From NCBI GenBank assembly GCA_022767745.1, contig JALENN010000006.1, forward strand, positions 372,001 through 436,000: a DNA stretch of 64,000 nucleotides, in the 5' to 3' direction. This stretch comes from Alistipes sp. Lineage in GTDB: Bacteria; Bacteroidota; Bacteroidia; Bacteroidales; Rikenellaceae. Of the stretch, positions 42,925 through 52,009 are shown in pieces. Position 1 is the stretch's first letter. Each line of letters begins with the position of its first letter. The notes beneath the pieces were generated by a model. The model had not been told where the DNA came from, ran no database searches, and was given only the letters and a program-made list of their open reading frames with translations. A program made the position numbers and the translations under genes.

Positions 42925-43941
42925 ATGAAAGCGATTGATTGGAAGGCGCTGGGCTTCGACTACATGAAGACCGACGTAAACGCCCGCTACTACTACAAGG
43001 ATGGCAAGTGGAGCGAGATGGAGATCACCGAGGATGAGTATATCAAGATGCACATGTCGACCACATGCCTGCACTACGGCCTCGAGGCCTTCGAGGGTCT
43101 GAAGGCGTTCCGCGGCGTCGACGGCAAGGTGCGCATCTTCCGCATGGATGCCAACGCGCGGCGCATGCAGTCGTCGGCACGCAAGCTGTGCCTTCCCGAG
43201 CCTACGGTCGAGATGTTCACGGCGGCCTGCTACGAGGTCGTAAAGCGCAACATCGACTATGTGCCCCCCTACGAGTCGGGCGCATCGCTCTACCTGCGTC
43301 CCGTGCTCATCGGCACCAAGGTGGGACTGGGCGTGAAGGCGTCGCACGAGGCCATGCTTATAGTCTTCTGCTCGCCCGTTGGCCCCTACTTCAAGGGCGG
43401 AATGACCACCATAAAGGTGGTTGTCGACCGCGAACAGGACCGTGCTGCTCCACGTGGAACAGGCGACATCAAGGCGGGCGGCAACTATGCGTCGAGCATC
43501 CTCTCGGGCGAGAAGGCGCACGACCTGGGCTATGCCAACGTCATGTATCTCGACGCGCGCGAGCATAAGTATATCGAGGAGTGCGGTGCCGCAAACTTCT
43601 TCGGCATCAAGGACGGCAAGTACATTACGCCCAAGTCGCCCTCGATCCTTCCGTCGATCACCAACATGAGCCTGCGCCAGCTTGCTGCCGACATGGGCCT
43701 CACGGTCGAGGAGCGCCCCGTTCCCGTCGACGAGCTCGATACGTTCGAGGAGGCCGGCGCGTGCGGTACGGCTGCCGTCATCTCGCCTATCGAGTCGGTT
43801 TACGACCTCGACACCGGCAAATCGGTAACCTATGGCAAGCAGGTGGGCAAAACCTGCCTCGCCCTCTACAACAAGCTGCAGGATATCCAGTACGGACGCT
43901 GCGAGGATACCTACGGCTGGACAACCATCGTAGAGGAGTAG
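42925..43941 (+). CDS. ilvE: Branched-chain amino acid aminotransferase
   Basis: The PLP-dependent class IV aminotransferase converts Leu, Ile and Val to their keto acids and back. The 338-residue protein has CLHYGLEAFEGLKAF near the start, the PLP lysine in GDIKAGGNYA (about 182) and the signature EECGAANFFGIKDGKYITP through ILPSITNMSLRQLAADMG. Toward the end GTAAVISPIESV binds the cofactor phosphate. A parS-like 16-mer lies inside the coding region at 43446-43461, just before the lysine codon, encoding a Pro-Arg-Gly-Thr loop. A strong terminator follows at 44056. The gene is 52 bases downstream of metG. Confidence 0.96.
   Translation: MKAIDWKALGFDYMKTDVNARYYYKDGKWSEMEITEDEYIKMHMSTTCLHYGLEAFEGLKAFRGVDGKVRIFRMDANARRMQSSARKLCLPEPTVEMFTAACYEVVKRNIDYVPPYESGASLYLRPVLIGTKVGLGVKASHEAMLIVFCSPVGPYFKGGMTTIKVVVDREQDRAAPRGTGDIKAGGNYASSILSGEKAHDLGYANVMYLDAREHKYIEECGAANFFGIKDGKYITPKSPSILPSITNMSLRQLAADMGLTVEERPVPVDELDTFEEAGACGTAAVISPIESVYDLDTGKSVTYGKQVGKTCLALYNKLQDIQYGRCEDTYGWTTIVEE
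43446..43461. promoter_or_regulatory. parS: parS-like site within ilvE
   Basis: TGCTCCACGTGGAACA: one mismatch (third base) to the palindrome TGTTCCACGTGGAACA, which fits the general ParB site TGTTnCACGTGnAACA. Confidence 0.65.
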
Positions 43942-44055
43942 GCCTATCCCCATGTCCGGGTCGCGCATACGCTCGGACTTGCGATTTTCTGCCGTTTTTT
44001 ACAGCTTTGAGTAATGCGGCGGCAGAAATTTATAAAAATAATGTTTCATAGCTGG

Positions 44056-44105
44056 AAAGTTGCCTTTTCGGGTCTTTATGACTCTGAAAAGGCAGCTTTT
44101 TTATA
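44056..44105 (+). terminator. ilvE terminator
   Basis: AAAGTTGCCTTTTC / GAAAAGGCAGCTTT forms a 14-bp stem with one wobble and a 16-base loop, followed by further T. Confidence 0.88.
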
Positions 44106-44394
44106 TGCTCCAATTTTCGCGCCGTCCGTGCAACGTCCCGCCCTTGCCCGAAATATCGCGATTTTGAACGCGTTTATTTTTTGAGCGATTTTGAGGTGTT
44201 TCGGGGTTTGTTTGTTGCTGTTGTCTTATTTTTTTGGCCCGCTTTTCTCTTTTCTCTAATTTCCCTTCTACCTCTCTTTCCTTCCTGTCTTTGCCGAAAG
44301 CTGTTGCTTTTCTCTTTTCTGTTTACTCTGCTTCGCCCCTCCCTCCCATTGCCTTGTTTTGCGATTTCTTTATTTTGTTCTGTTATTTTCTCTT

Positions 44395-44410
44395 TGTTCC
44401 ACGTGGAACA
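44395..44410. promoter_or_regulatory. parS: parS-like site
   Basis: TGTTCCACGTGGAACA, a perfect 16-base palindrome fitting TGTTnCACGTGnAACA. Confidence 0.8.
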
Positions 44411-44434
44411 TCGTTCTTCTCTCCCTTGTTAAAG

Positions 44435-44450
44435 CGTTTCACGTGGAACA
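44435..44450. promoter_or_regulatory. parS: parS-like site (imperfect)
   Basis: CGTTTCACGTGGAACA; the CACGTG core and both GTT/AAC arms are kept, with a changed first base and an asymmetric fifth base. Confidence 0.65.
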
Positions 44451-44515
44451 CTTCTGCTCAATTCATTCTACCCTCCCCTGCTCCTCAAATATCTAATTCT
44501 TTTACGCTATTCCTC

Positions 44516-44531
44516 TGCTCCACGTGGAACA
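44516..44531. promoter_or_regulatory. parS: parS-like site (imperfect)
   Basis: TGCTCCACGTGGAACA, identical to the copy inside ilvE. Confidence 0.65.
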
Positions 44532-44561
44532 ATTTGTCTCGCCTTCCTCTTTTTTTTTGTC

Positions 44562-44577
44562 TGTTCCACGTGGAACA
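44562..44577. promoter_or_regulatory. parS: parS-like site
   Basis: TGTTCCACGTGGAACA, a second perfect palindrome. Confidence 0.8.
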
Positions 44578-44664
44578 TTCCCATCAAGGATGCTTGAGAA
44601 AAGACTGATGAATGTGCTGCGGCGGGTATGCGAAAGGGAGATAATGCTGCCAAGGAAAAGGCCA

Positions 44665-44698
44665 CAAAAAACGCCCGCAATCGTAAGACTGCGGGCGT
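44665..44698 (-). terminator. mnmG terminator
   Basis: ACGCCCGCA / TGCGGGCGT (9-bp stem, 10-base loop) with A6 on its left, read as a T-tract on the minus strand, 57 bases after the mnmG stop. Confidence 0.85.
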
Positions 44699-44754
44699 GT
44701 ATCATGTTGAGATGTGCGGAATTTTGTGCGGGAAAAAAACTTTTTCCGGGGCGG

Positions 44755-46709
<1,955 letters not shown>

Positions 46710-46713
<4 letters not shown>

Positions 46714-47165
46714 TTATGCCCGTTTTTGGGCGCCGCCTCGCGTGCGGGGAACTGCGCCAGGTACTTGTCCTCCTTGCGGTGCATCTGCCGCTCGGCCGTG
46801 GGGGTCTTGTCCTTCTGTCCGCAGAGGTGCAGCACGCCGTGCACCACCACGCGGCGCATCTCCTGCAGCGGTGTCGAGCCGTAGATGCGGGCGTTGTCGG
46901 CCACGGTCTCCACGTCGATGAATATGTCGCCGCTGACGATGTGCGAGCCCTTGCGGTCGCTGTAGTCGAAGGTTATGACGTCGGTGAAGTAGTCGTGCCC
47001 CAGATACTGGCGGTTCATCTCCAGCAGGCGTTGTGCCGAGCAGAATATGTAGGTTACGTCGCCCAGCTTGTATCCCTCCTGCTCGGCCACCGAGCGCAGC
47101 CACGCTGCCGTGAGCCGCTTGTCGGGCAGACGGTAGGTGCAGGAGTCGTTGTAGTATCGGACCAT
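46710..47165 (-). CDS. ybeY: Endoribonuclease YbeY (rRNA maturation factor)
   Basis: This zinc-dependent single-strand endoribonuclease functions in 16S rRNA 3'-end processing and ribosome quality control. The 151-residue protein has the family region [14 protein letters not shown] and the metal motif [12 protein letters not shown]. The third histidine of the proteobacterial HGxLHLxGxDH form is not present at the expected place; Bacteroidota members commonly show a CG-x-x-D-K variant, so this is not by itself a sign of inactivation. It overlaps mnmG by four bases (ATGA), implying coupled translation of two RNA-modification or processing functions. Confidence 0.93.
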
Positions 47166-47231
47166 TGTCGTATGTTATCGGATTTTTTCGGTTCGTGTTC
47201 GTGGCGTCGGGCGCGCGTTGCGTTGCGGCGC

Positions 47232-48377
47232 CTATTTCTTCTTGAAGCAGTCGGCTGCGCTGAGCACCTCCTTGGGCGAGGGCGAGTAGATGCCGAATAC
47301 GAGTTTGTACTCGGGCTGCATCGTGGTGAGGTTTACCGACGAGCCGACGGTGCCCAGAGCGCCGTTTCTTGCCACTTTCTGGCCCTTGTCGACGCTTGTC
47401 GACTCGAGGTTGGCGTACGATGTTATGTACTCGCCATGTGCGACGAAAACGTCGAATTTGCCCGAAATACGGTTTCTGCGCACCTCGACCACCTTGCCCT
47501 CGTAGATCGACCGCACGGTCGCCCCCTCCGAGGCTATGATCTCGGCCATGTTCTTCTTGTACTCGCGCACGCGTCCGCCGTCGACGGGCAGATTGAGGTT
47601 CGACGTCGAGCGCGAGAACGACGCTCCGGCCGTGTTGCCCTTGGTGAGCCTGCGCAGCTGGTCGATGGCGGCGTCGAGCTGCTCCTCGCGCTGCATTTTC
47701 TCGCGCAGGGCGGCCTTCTCGCGCGTCGAGAGCTGGTTCATGGTGCGCTGTGCGGCGGCCACGTCGAGTTTCAGCTGCGTGCGCTGCGCCACGGCGCGGC
47801 TCTGTATCGAGTCCAGTTCCTGACGGCGTGCCGCCAGCTCGTCCTGCTGCTGCCCGAGGGCCGTGGCCAGCGAGTCGATGCGGCGCATGCGCTTGGCGCG
47901 CAGCGTCGCCACGGCGCGTATGTTGGCTATGCGTCGGGCCGCGTCGGAGAAGTCGCGCGAGGCGAGAAGGTATGTTATGTAGTTGTTCTGCTTGTAGTTG
48001 CGGTACGCCTCGCGTACCATTTCGGCGTAGCGGTCGCGCTCGGTCGCGAGTTCGTCGCGCGTGGCCGTTATGATCGAGTCGTTGCGGGCGATGTTGCGCG
48101 AGATGAGACCCATCTCGTTCTCGGTGCGGGTGAGGATCTGGTTGCGCGAGTCGATCTGACGCGTTATCGAGCGCACGCGCTGCTGCGCCGTCGACTTGTC
48201 GCGCTTGATGCCCGAGAGGCGTTTCTCCTCCTGTGCTATCTGCTCCTCCAGCTCGGCTATCTTGCGCCGCTGCGCCTCGATGCGCTGCTTCTCCTGCGCC
48301 GTCTGTGCCGCAGCGTGCTGCGCCGACGCCGTTACCAGCGCCGCTGTCGCCATGAGTATGTAGATTGTTCTCTTCAT
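47232..48377 (-). CDS. EnvC-like murein hydrolase activator
   Basis: The 381-residue periplasmic protein has a signal peptide (ending AAAQ), a very long coiled coil (about 28-270, with heptads such as QEKQRIEAQRRKIAELEEQIAQEEKRL) and a C-terminal LytM/M23 domain (about 290-375). The LytM metal ligands are missing: the region reads VRSIYEGKVVEVRRNRISGKFDVFVAHGEYITSYANL with no H-x3-D and no paired histidines. It should therefore not cut peptidoglycan itself but activate amidases during division, as EnvC does. The start at 48377 is set by the signal peptide. It follows the TPR gene across a 281-base spacer. Confidence 0.9.
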   Translation of the reverse strand: MKRTIYILMATAALVTASAQHAAAQTAQEKQRIEAQRRKIAELEEQIAQEEKRLSGIKRDKSTAQQRVRSITRQIDSRNQILTRTENEMGLISRNIARNDSIITATRDELATERDRYAEMVREAYRNYKQNNYITYLLASRDFSDAARRIANIRAVATLRAKRMRRIDSLATALGQQQDELAARRQELDSIQSRAVAQRTQLKLDVAAAQRTMNQLSTREKAALREKMQREEQLDAAIDQLRRLTKGNTAGASFSRSTSNLNLPVDGGRVREYKKNMAEIIASEGATVRSIYEGKVVEVRRNRISGKFDVFVAHGEYITSYANLESTSVDKGQKVARNGALGTVGSSVNLTTMQPEYKLVFGIYSPSPKEVLSAADCFKKK

Positions 48378-48658
48378 GTCGCTCGTGATACGATGCCCGT
48401 GCCGCCTTCGCCTGTGTGCGCTCTTATCAGCGCCCCACTCTTGCGCGGCCCCACTCGTGTGTGCCTGCTGCGCCCGGCCTTTGTGCACTCTCTGCTCAAT
48501 GCCCCGCCCGGCCGTCTCTTCTTGCCGGCCTTCCCAGCTTGCTGCTCCTTTACCGCTGCCCTGCTCTGCTGCCGCCTCCCCTGCCGTTCTGCAACGGGCG
48601 TTTTGGGGCTTATCGGCGGCTTTTGGCCTGCGGCTGCAGAATCGGTCGCCCCGGGGCG
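48378..48658. other. Pyrimidine-rich spacer between TPR and EnvC-like genes
   Basis: This gap of 281 bases is C/T-rich on the plus strand (CTTTGTGCACTCTCTGCTC; CCTCCCCTGCCGTTC). In related genomes a small lipoprotein gene often lies between such TPR and EnvC-like genes. No remnant of one can be read here. Confidence 0.5.
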
Positions 48659-50797
48659 TTACTTGCCGCTGCGGCGGCTCTTTCCGGCCTTTTTGGGCTG
48701 TTTGCCGTCCGTGGTCTGCTGCCCGTCTGTCTGCGGCTGCTTGAGCCGTGCCAGACGCTCCTCCACCTGCTCCTTGTCGGCACCCAGGTCGAGGGCCTTG
48801 CGCCAGTAGGTTTCGGCCATGAAGTTCTCGCCCAGGGCGTAGAGTATGTCGCCGTAGTGGAGCGGCAGCGCGGCGCTCTCGGTGCGGTCGAGCGAGAGTG
48901 CCTGACGCATGCTTGTGCGGGCCTCGTCGTAGCGTCCCAGCTCGTAGAGTATCCACGCGTAGGTGTCGATGAAGGTGGCGTTGCCCTGCTCGAGGGCCAT
49001 TGCGCGCGACGACATCTCGAGGGCGCGCTCCAGGTCGCGTTTCTCGAGCGAGAGGTAGTAGGCGTAGTTGTTCAGCACCGAGGCGTTGTCGGGATAGAGT
49101 CCCAGCGCCGTCTCGTAGGCCTCGTAGCAGCGCTTGGCCGCGGTGCGGGCCCCCATGCGGCTCTTCTCGGGGATCGAGTCGGGGCGCTCGCTGCGTCCCG
49201 AGGCGAACTCGGCTATCTGGTGGTAGGTGTCGCCGATGAAACCCCACAGCTGGCCGCGCAGCGAGTCGGTGTCGGCATATCGCAGCGCCTCGTCGAAGGC
49301 GTCGATGGCGGCATCGTAGTCGCCCTTGACGTAGAGGCGGTTTGCCTTGCGTATGTAGAGTACGGGGTCTTCGGGGAAGAGCTCGACGGCGCGCTGCACG
49401 TATCGGTCGACCGAGTCGGGCCGCTGCAGGTAGGTCTCGATGTCGATGACGGCCATGTAGTAGTCCATCTGCGGGGGCTCGTCGGCCAGATGCAGCTTGA
49501 AGTGGCGCATTGCGTTCTCGACGTCGCCGCCGGCGATGAGGTGGTCGCCGTAGAGGTCGACGACGCGCTTGTCGTCGGGATACTTGATGGCGAGGATCGA
49601 GGCCAGCGCCCCGATGTTGAAGTAGTTCTCGCCGTAGAACTTGCGGCTCGACGTGAGTCGTCTGAAGAGGCCCACCTTGCGCTCGAGCGGGAACTGCTCG
49701 TTGGCGAAGAGCAGCTTCAGGGCGGCCATGTATTCGGTCATGTCGCCGCGTTCGGTGCTGTAGTCGGCGTATGCGGCCAGGGCGTCGACGTTTGTCGAGT
49801 CCATCTCGACGGCGCGCCGCAGCGTGGCGCGTGCCAGCGAGTCGCGTCCGGCGGCGGCGTAGGCCTGCCCGAGCGAGAGGACGTTGCTCTGCTCGTAGGG
49901 TGCGGCCTCGTATGCCTCGCGCGCCTCCTCGATGGCGCGGTCATACTGCCGTGTCGTGACCAGAAGGTGGCGCTTGAGGGCGCTCAGGTACGGTATCTTG
50001 CCCAGACGCATGTCGGCCGAGTCGAGCACCGAGATGGCCGAGTACGGCTGCTGCCGCTGCTGGTAGAGTATGGCCAGTATGCGGTAGTTGTCGGGGTTGT
50101 TGGCGTCCATGCGTATGAGGCGGCGGAATACGGGCAGGGCGCGGTCGTAGTCGCCCGCCACGATGAGCGACTGGGCGTAGATGCTGGTGTACCAGCGGCT
50201 TGTGGTGTCGGTGAGGTATGCCTTGCGGGCGTATTCGATGGCGCGGGCGGGGTCGCTCTCGAGATACTGCGACGCCATCTCGTAGAGGGCCGGGGCGTAG
50301 TCGCCGTCCGCGGCGAGTGCCTTTTCGAAGAGCGAGCGTGCGGCGGCCGAGTCGCCGTATATGGCGGCGCGCTTGAGTCCGTCGGTGAAGGCGTAGGCGG
50401 CGCGCAGCGAGTCGGGTATGTCGAGCCGCGGGCGCAGCTCCTCGGGCCACGAGTCGAAGCGTCGGAGCGAGGTGTCGGCCTGCGCGGCGGCCTGCGGCAG
50501 CGTGTCGGCCGCGCGGTTTGCCTCGACAGCCAGCTGCAGTTCGGTCTGCAGGCCCGTCGCGACGCGTGTCCTGCGCCGTGCGGCGCGTTTTTTGTCGTCG
50601 CTGTCCTTCTTCTCCCGTGCCGTGGTGTCGTCGCGGGTGGTGTCGGACGCTATTGCGGCCGTGGTGCGGTATGCGGTGCCGGTGTCGGGGTGCAGCGCGG
50701 GTGCGGCGAATCCCGCCGCGATGAGCAGCACCGCCGCCGTGGTAAGCACCTTGCGATATGTTGCGCCTCTGTTCACTCTGCTTTTTCTTTCACTCAT
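48659..50797 (-). CDS. Tetratricopeptide repeat protein
   Basis: The 712-residue protein has an N-terminal membrane anchor or signal (LTTAAVLLIAAGFAAPAL, about 18-36), a charged linker and about 13 TPR-type helical repeats from residue 110 to 680. Examples are RSLFEKALAADGDYAPALYEMASQYLESDPARAIEYARKAY, DRALPVFRRLIRMDANNPDNYRILAILY and AKRCYEAYETALGLYPDNASVLNNYAYYLSL. The tail is basic (KQPKKAGKSRRSGK). TPR solenoids bind proteins; in this gene neighbourhood (next to the EnvC-like gene) they are thought to act in envelope assembly. There is no enzymatic motif. pheS lies 110 bases upstream. Confidence 0.87.
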   Translation of the reverse strand: MSERKSRVNRGATYRKVLTTAAVLLIAAGFAAPALHPDTGTAYRTTAAIASDTTRDDTTAREKKDSDDKKRAARRRTRVATGLQTELQLAVEANRAADTLPQAAAQADTSLRRFDSWPEELRPRLDIPDSLRAAYAFTDGLKRAAIYGDSAAARSLFEKALAADGDYAPALYEMASQYLESDPARAIEYARKAYLTDTTSRWYTSIYAQSLIVAGDYDRALPVFRRLIRMDANNPDNYRILAILYQQRQQPYSAISVLDSADMRLGKIPYLSALKRHLLVTTRQYDRAIEEAREAYEAAPYEQSNVLSLGQAYAAAGRDSLARATLRRAVEMDSTNVDALAAYADYSTERGDMTEYMAALKLLFANEQFPLERKVGLFRRLTSSRKFYGENYFNIGALASILAIKYPDDKRVVDLYGDHLIAGGDVENAMRHFKLHLADEPPQMDYYMAVIDIETYLQRPDSVDRYVQRAVELFPEDPVLYIRKANRLYVKGDYDAAIDAFDEALRYADTDSLRGQLWGFIGDTYHQIAEFASGRSERPDSIPEKSRMGARTAAKRCYEAYETALGLYPDNASVLNNYAYYLSLEKRDLERALEMSSRAMALEQGNATFIDTYAWILYELGRYDEARTSMRQALSLDRTESAALPLHYGDILYALGENFMAETYWRKALDLGADKEQVEERLARLKQPQTDGQQTTDGKQPKKAGKSRRSGK

Positions 50798-50907
50798 TTC
50801 ATCCTGCCGGGCCTGTTGCCGCCGCCCCCGCAGGTGTGCGTCGGGGCGTCATGCGGCCCCGCTGGCGGGGACCCGTCGGGATACTAACGTCGGCCGTGGG
50901 CGTTTTG

Positions 50908-51933
50908 TTACAGCACGCTCTCGAATTGGCGCAGGAAACGCACGTCGTTCTCGAAGTAGAGACGCAGGTCCTTGACGCCGTACTTGAGCATGGCGATTCG
51001 CTCGACACCCATGCCGAAGGCGAAGCCCGAATACTTCTTCGAGTCGATGCCGTTGGCCTCCAGAACGTTGGGGTCGACCATTCCGCATCCCATGATCTCG
51101 AGCCATCCCGTGCCCTTGCATACGTTGCAGCCCTTGCCGCCGCAGAGGTTGCACGACACGTCCATCTCGGCCGAGGGCTCGGTGAAGGGGAAGTACGAGG
51201 GTCGCAGCCTTATCGAGGCGTTCTCGCCGAACATCTCCTTTGCGAAGTAGAGCAGCGACTGCTTCAGGTCGGCGAACGATACTCCCTCGTCGATGTAGAG
51301 GCCCTCCACTTGGTGGAAGATGCAGTGTGCGCGGTACGATATGGCCTCGTTGCGGAATACGCGGCCGGGGCATACGATGCGGATGGGCGGTTTGCTGCGC
51401 TCCATGGCCCTCACCTGTATCGACGAGGTGTGCGTACGCAGCAGTATGTCGGGGTTCTTCTCGATGAAGAACGTGTCCTGCATGTCGCGGGCGGGGTGCT
51501 CGGGCGGGAAGTTCAGCGCCGAGAATACGTGCCAGTCGTCCTCGATTTCGGGGCCTTCGGCTACGGTGTATCCCATCCTCGAGAAGATCTCTACGATCTG
51601 GTTGCGCACGAGCGATATGGGGTGGCGCGTACCGAGCGGCTCCTCCGAGCCGGGGCGGGTCATGTCGCCGACGGTGGCGGCGCTGTTTTCGGCGGCCTGC
51701 TGTGCTGCGGCCTTCAGGGCGTTGATGCGCTCCTGTGCGGCCACCTTCAGTGCGTTTATGCGCTGGCCTATTTCGCGCTTGCGCTCGGGGGCTACGGTCT
51801 TGAACTCCTCCATGAGGGCGTTCAGTTCGCCCTTCTTGCCGAGTATTTTGATGCGGAACTCCTCAATCTCCGCTGCGGCCTTGGGGCTGAACTCCTCGAC
51901 GCGCTTCAACAGATCGTTGATTCTGTCTATCAT
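50908..51933 (-). CDS. pheS: Phenylalanyl-tRNA synthetase alpha subunit
   Basis: The 341-residue catalytic subunit charges tRNA-Phe with PheT, whose gene is not in this window. The N-terminal coiled coil (IDRINDLLKRVEEF...) is followed by the class II core: motif region HPISLVRNQIVEIFSRMGY and the motif 2 stretch LLRTHTSSIQVRAMERSKPPIRIVCPGRVFRNEAISYRAH. Motif 3 is GFAFGMGVERIAML. A Cys-rich segment CNLCGGKGCNVCKGTGWLEIMGCGM contains four closely spaced cysteines, commonly seen in Bacteroidota PheS. A minus-strand promoter element lies at 51993-52000, interleaved with that of the divergent patatin gene. Confidence 0.97.
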   Translation of the reverse strand: MIDRINDLLKRVEEFSPKAAAEIEEFRIKILGKKGELNALMEEFKTVAPERKREIGQRINALKVAAQERINALKAAAQQAAENSAATVGDMTRPGSEEPLGTRHPISLVRNQIVEIFSRMGYTVAEGPEIEDDWHVFSALNFPPEHPARDMQDTFFIEKNPDILLRTHTSSIQVRAMERSKPPIRIVCPGRVFRNEAISYRAHCIFHQVEGLYIDEGVSFADLKQSLLYFAKEMFGENASIRLRPSYFPFTEPSAEMDVSCNLCGGKGCNVCKGTGWLEIMGCGMVDPNVLEANGIDSKKYSGFAFGMGVERIAMLKYGVKDLRLYFENDVRFLRQFESVL

Positions 51934-51961
51934 GGCTATTTTGCGGTTTTATATATTTTCG

Positions 51962-51969
51962 TACATTTG
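51962..51969 (+). promoter_or_regulatory. Patatin-gene promoter -7 element
   Basis: TACATTTG fits TAnnTTTG, 40 bases before the ATG at 52010; it lies inside the expected pheS leader. Confidence 0.55.
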
Positions 51970-51992
51970 TAGCGTGCACGGTGGTTAGTGTG

Positions 51993-52000
51993 CAAAGTTA
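51993..52000 (-). promoter_or_regulatory. pheS promoter -7 element
   Basis: The minus strand reads TAACTTTG (exact). Transcripts from this element and from 51962-51969 would begin face to face about 10 bases apart. Confidence 0.6.
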
Positions 52001-52009
52001 CTAAAAAAT

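Larger units (their letters stand above)
44181..44580. other. Pyrimidine-rich spacer carrying four parS-like sites
   Basis: The plus strand is overwhelmingly T and C (CTCTTTTCTCTAATTTCCC; CTCTTTCCTTCCTGTC). The ORFs at 44181 and 44234 are low-complexity Phe/Leu/Ser/Pro strings and not genes. It lies between the convergent genes ilvE and mnmG. Its role is probably to present the ParB-binding palindromes listed separately. Confidence 0.7.

Noticed and set aside
44181-44608. Plus-strand ORFs in the parS spacer
   Set aside because: Low-complexity Phe/Leu/Ser/Pro strings that follow from the pyrimidine-rich DNA; no start context or family.
47232-48377. Active M23 endopeptidase
   Set aside because: The metal ligands of LytM enzymes are missing, so an activator role (EnvC-like) fits better.
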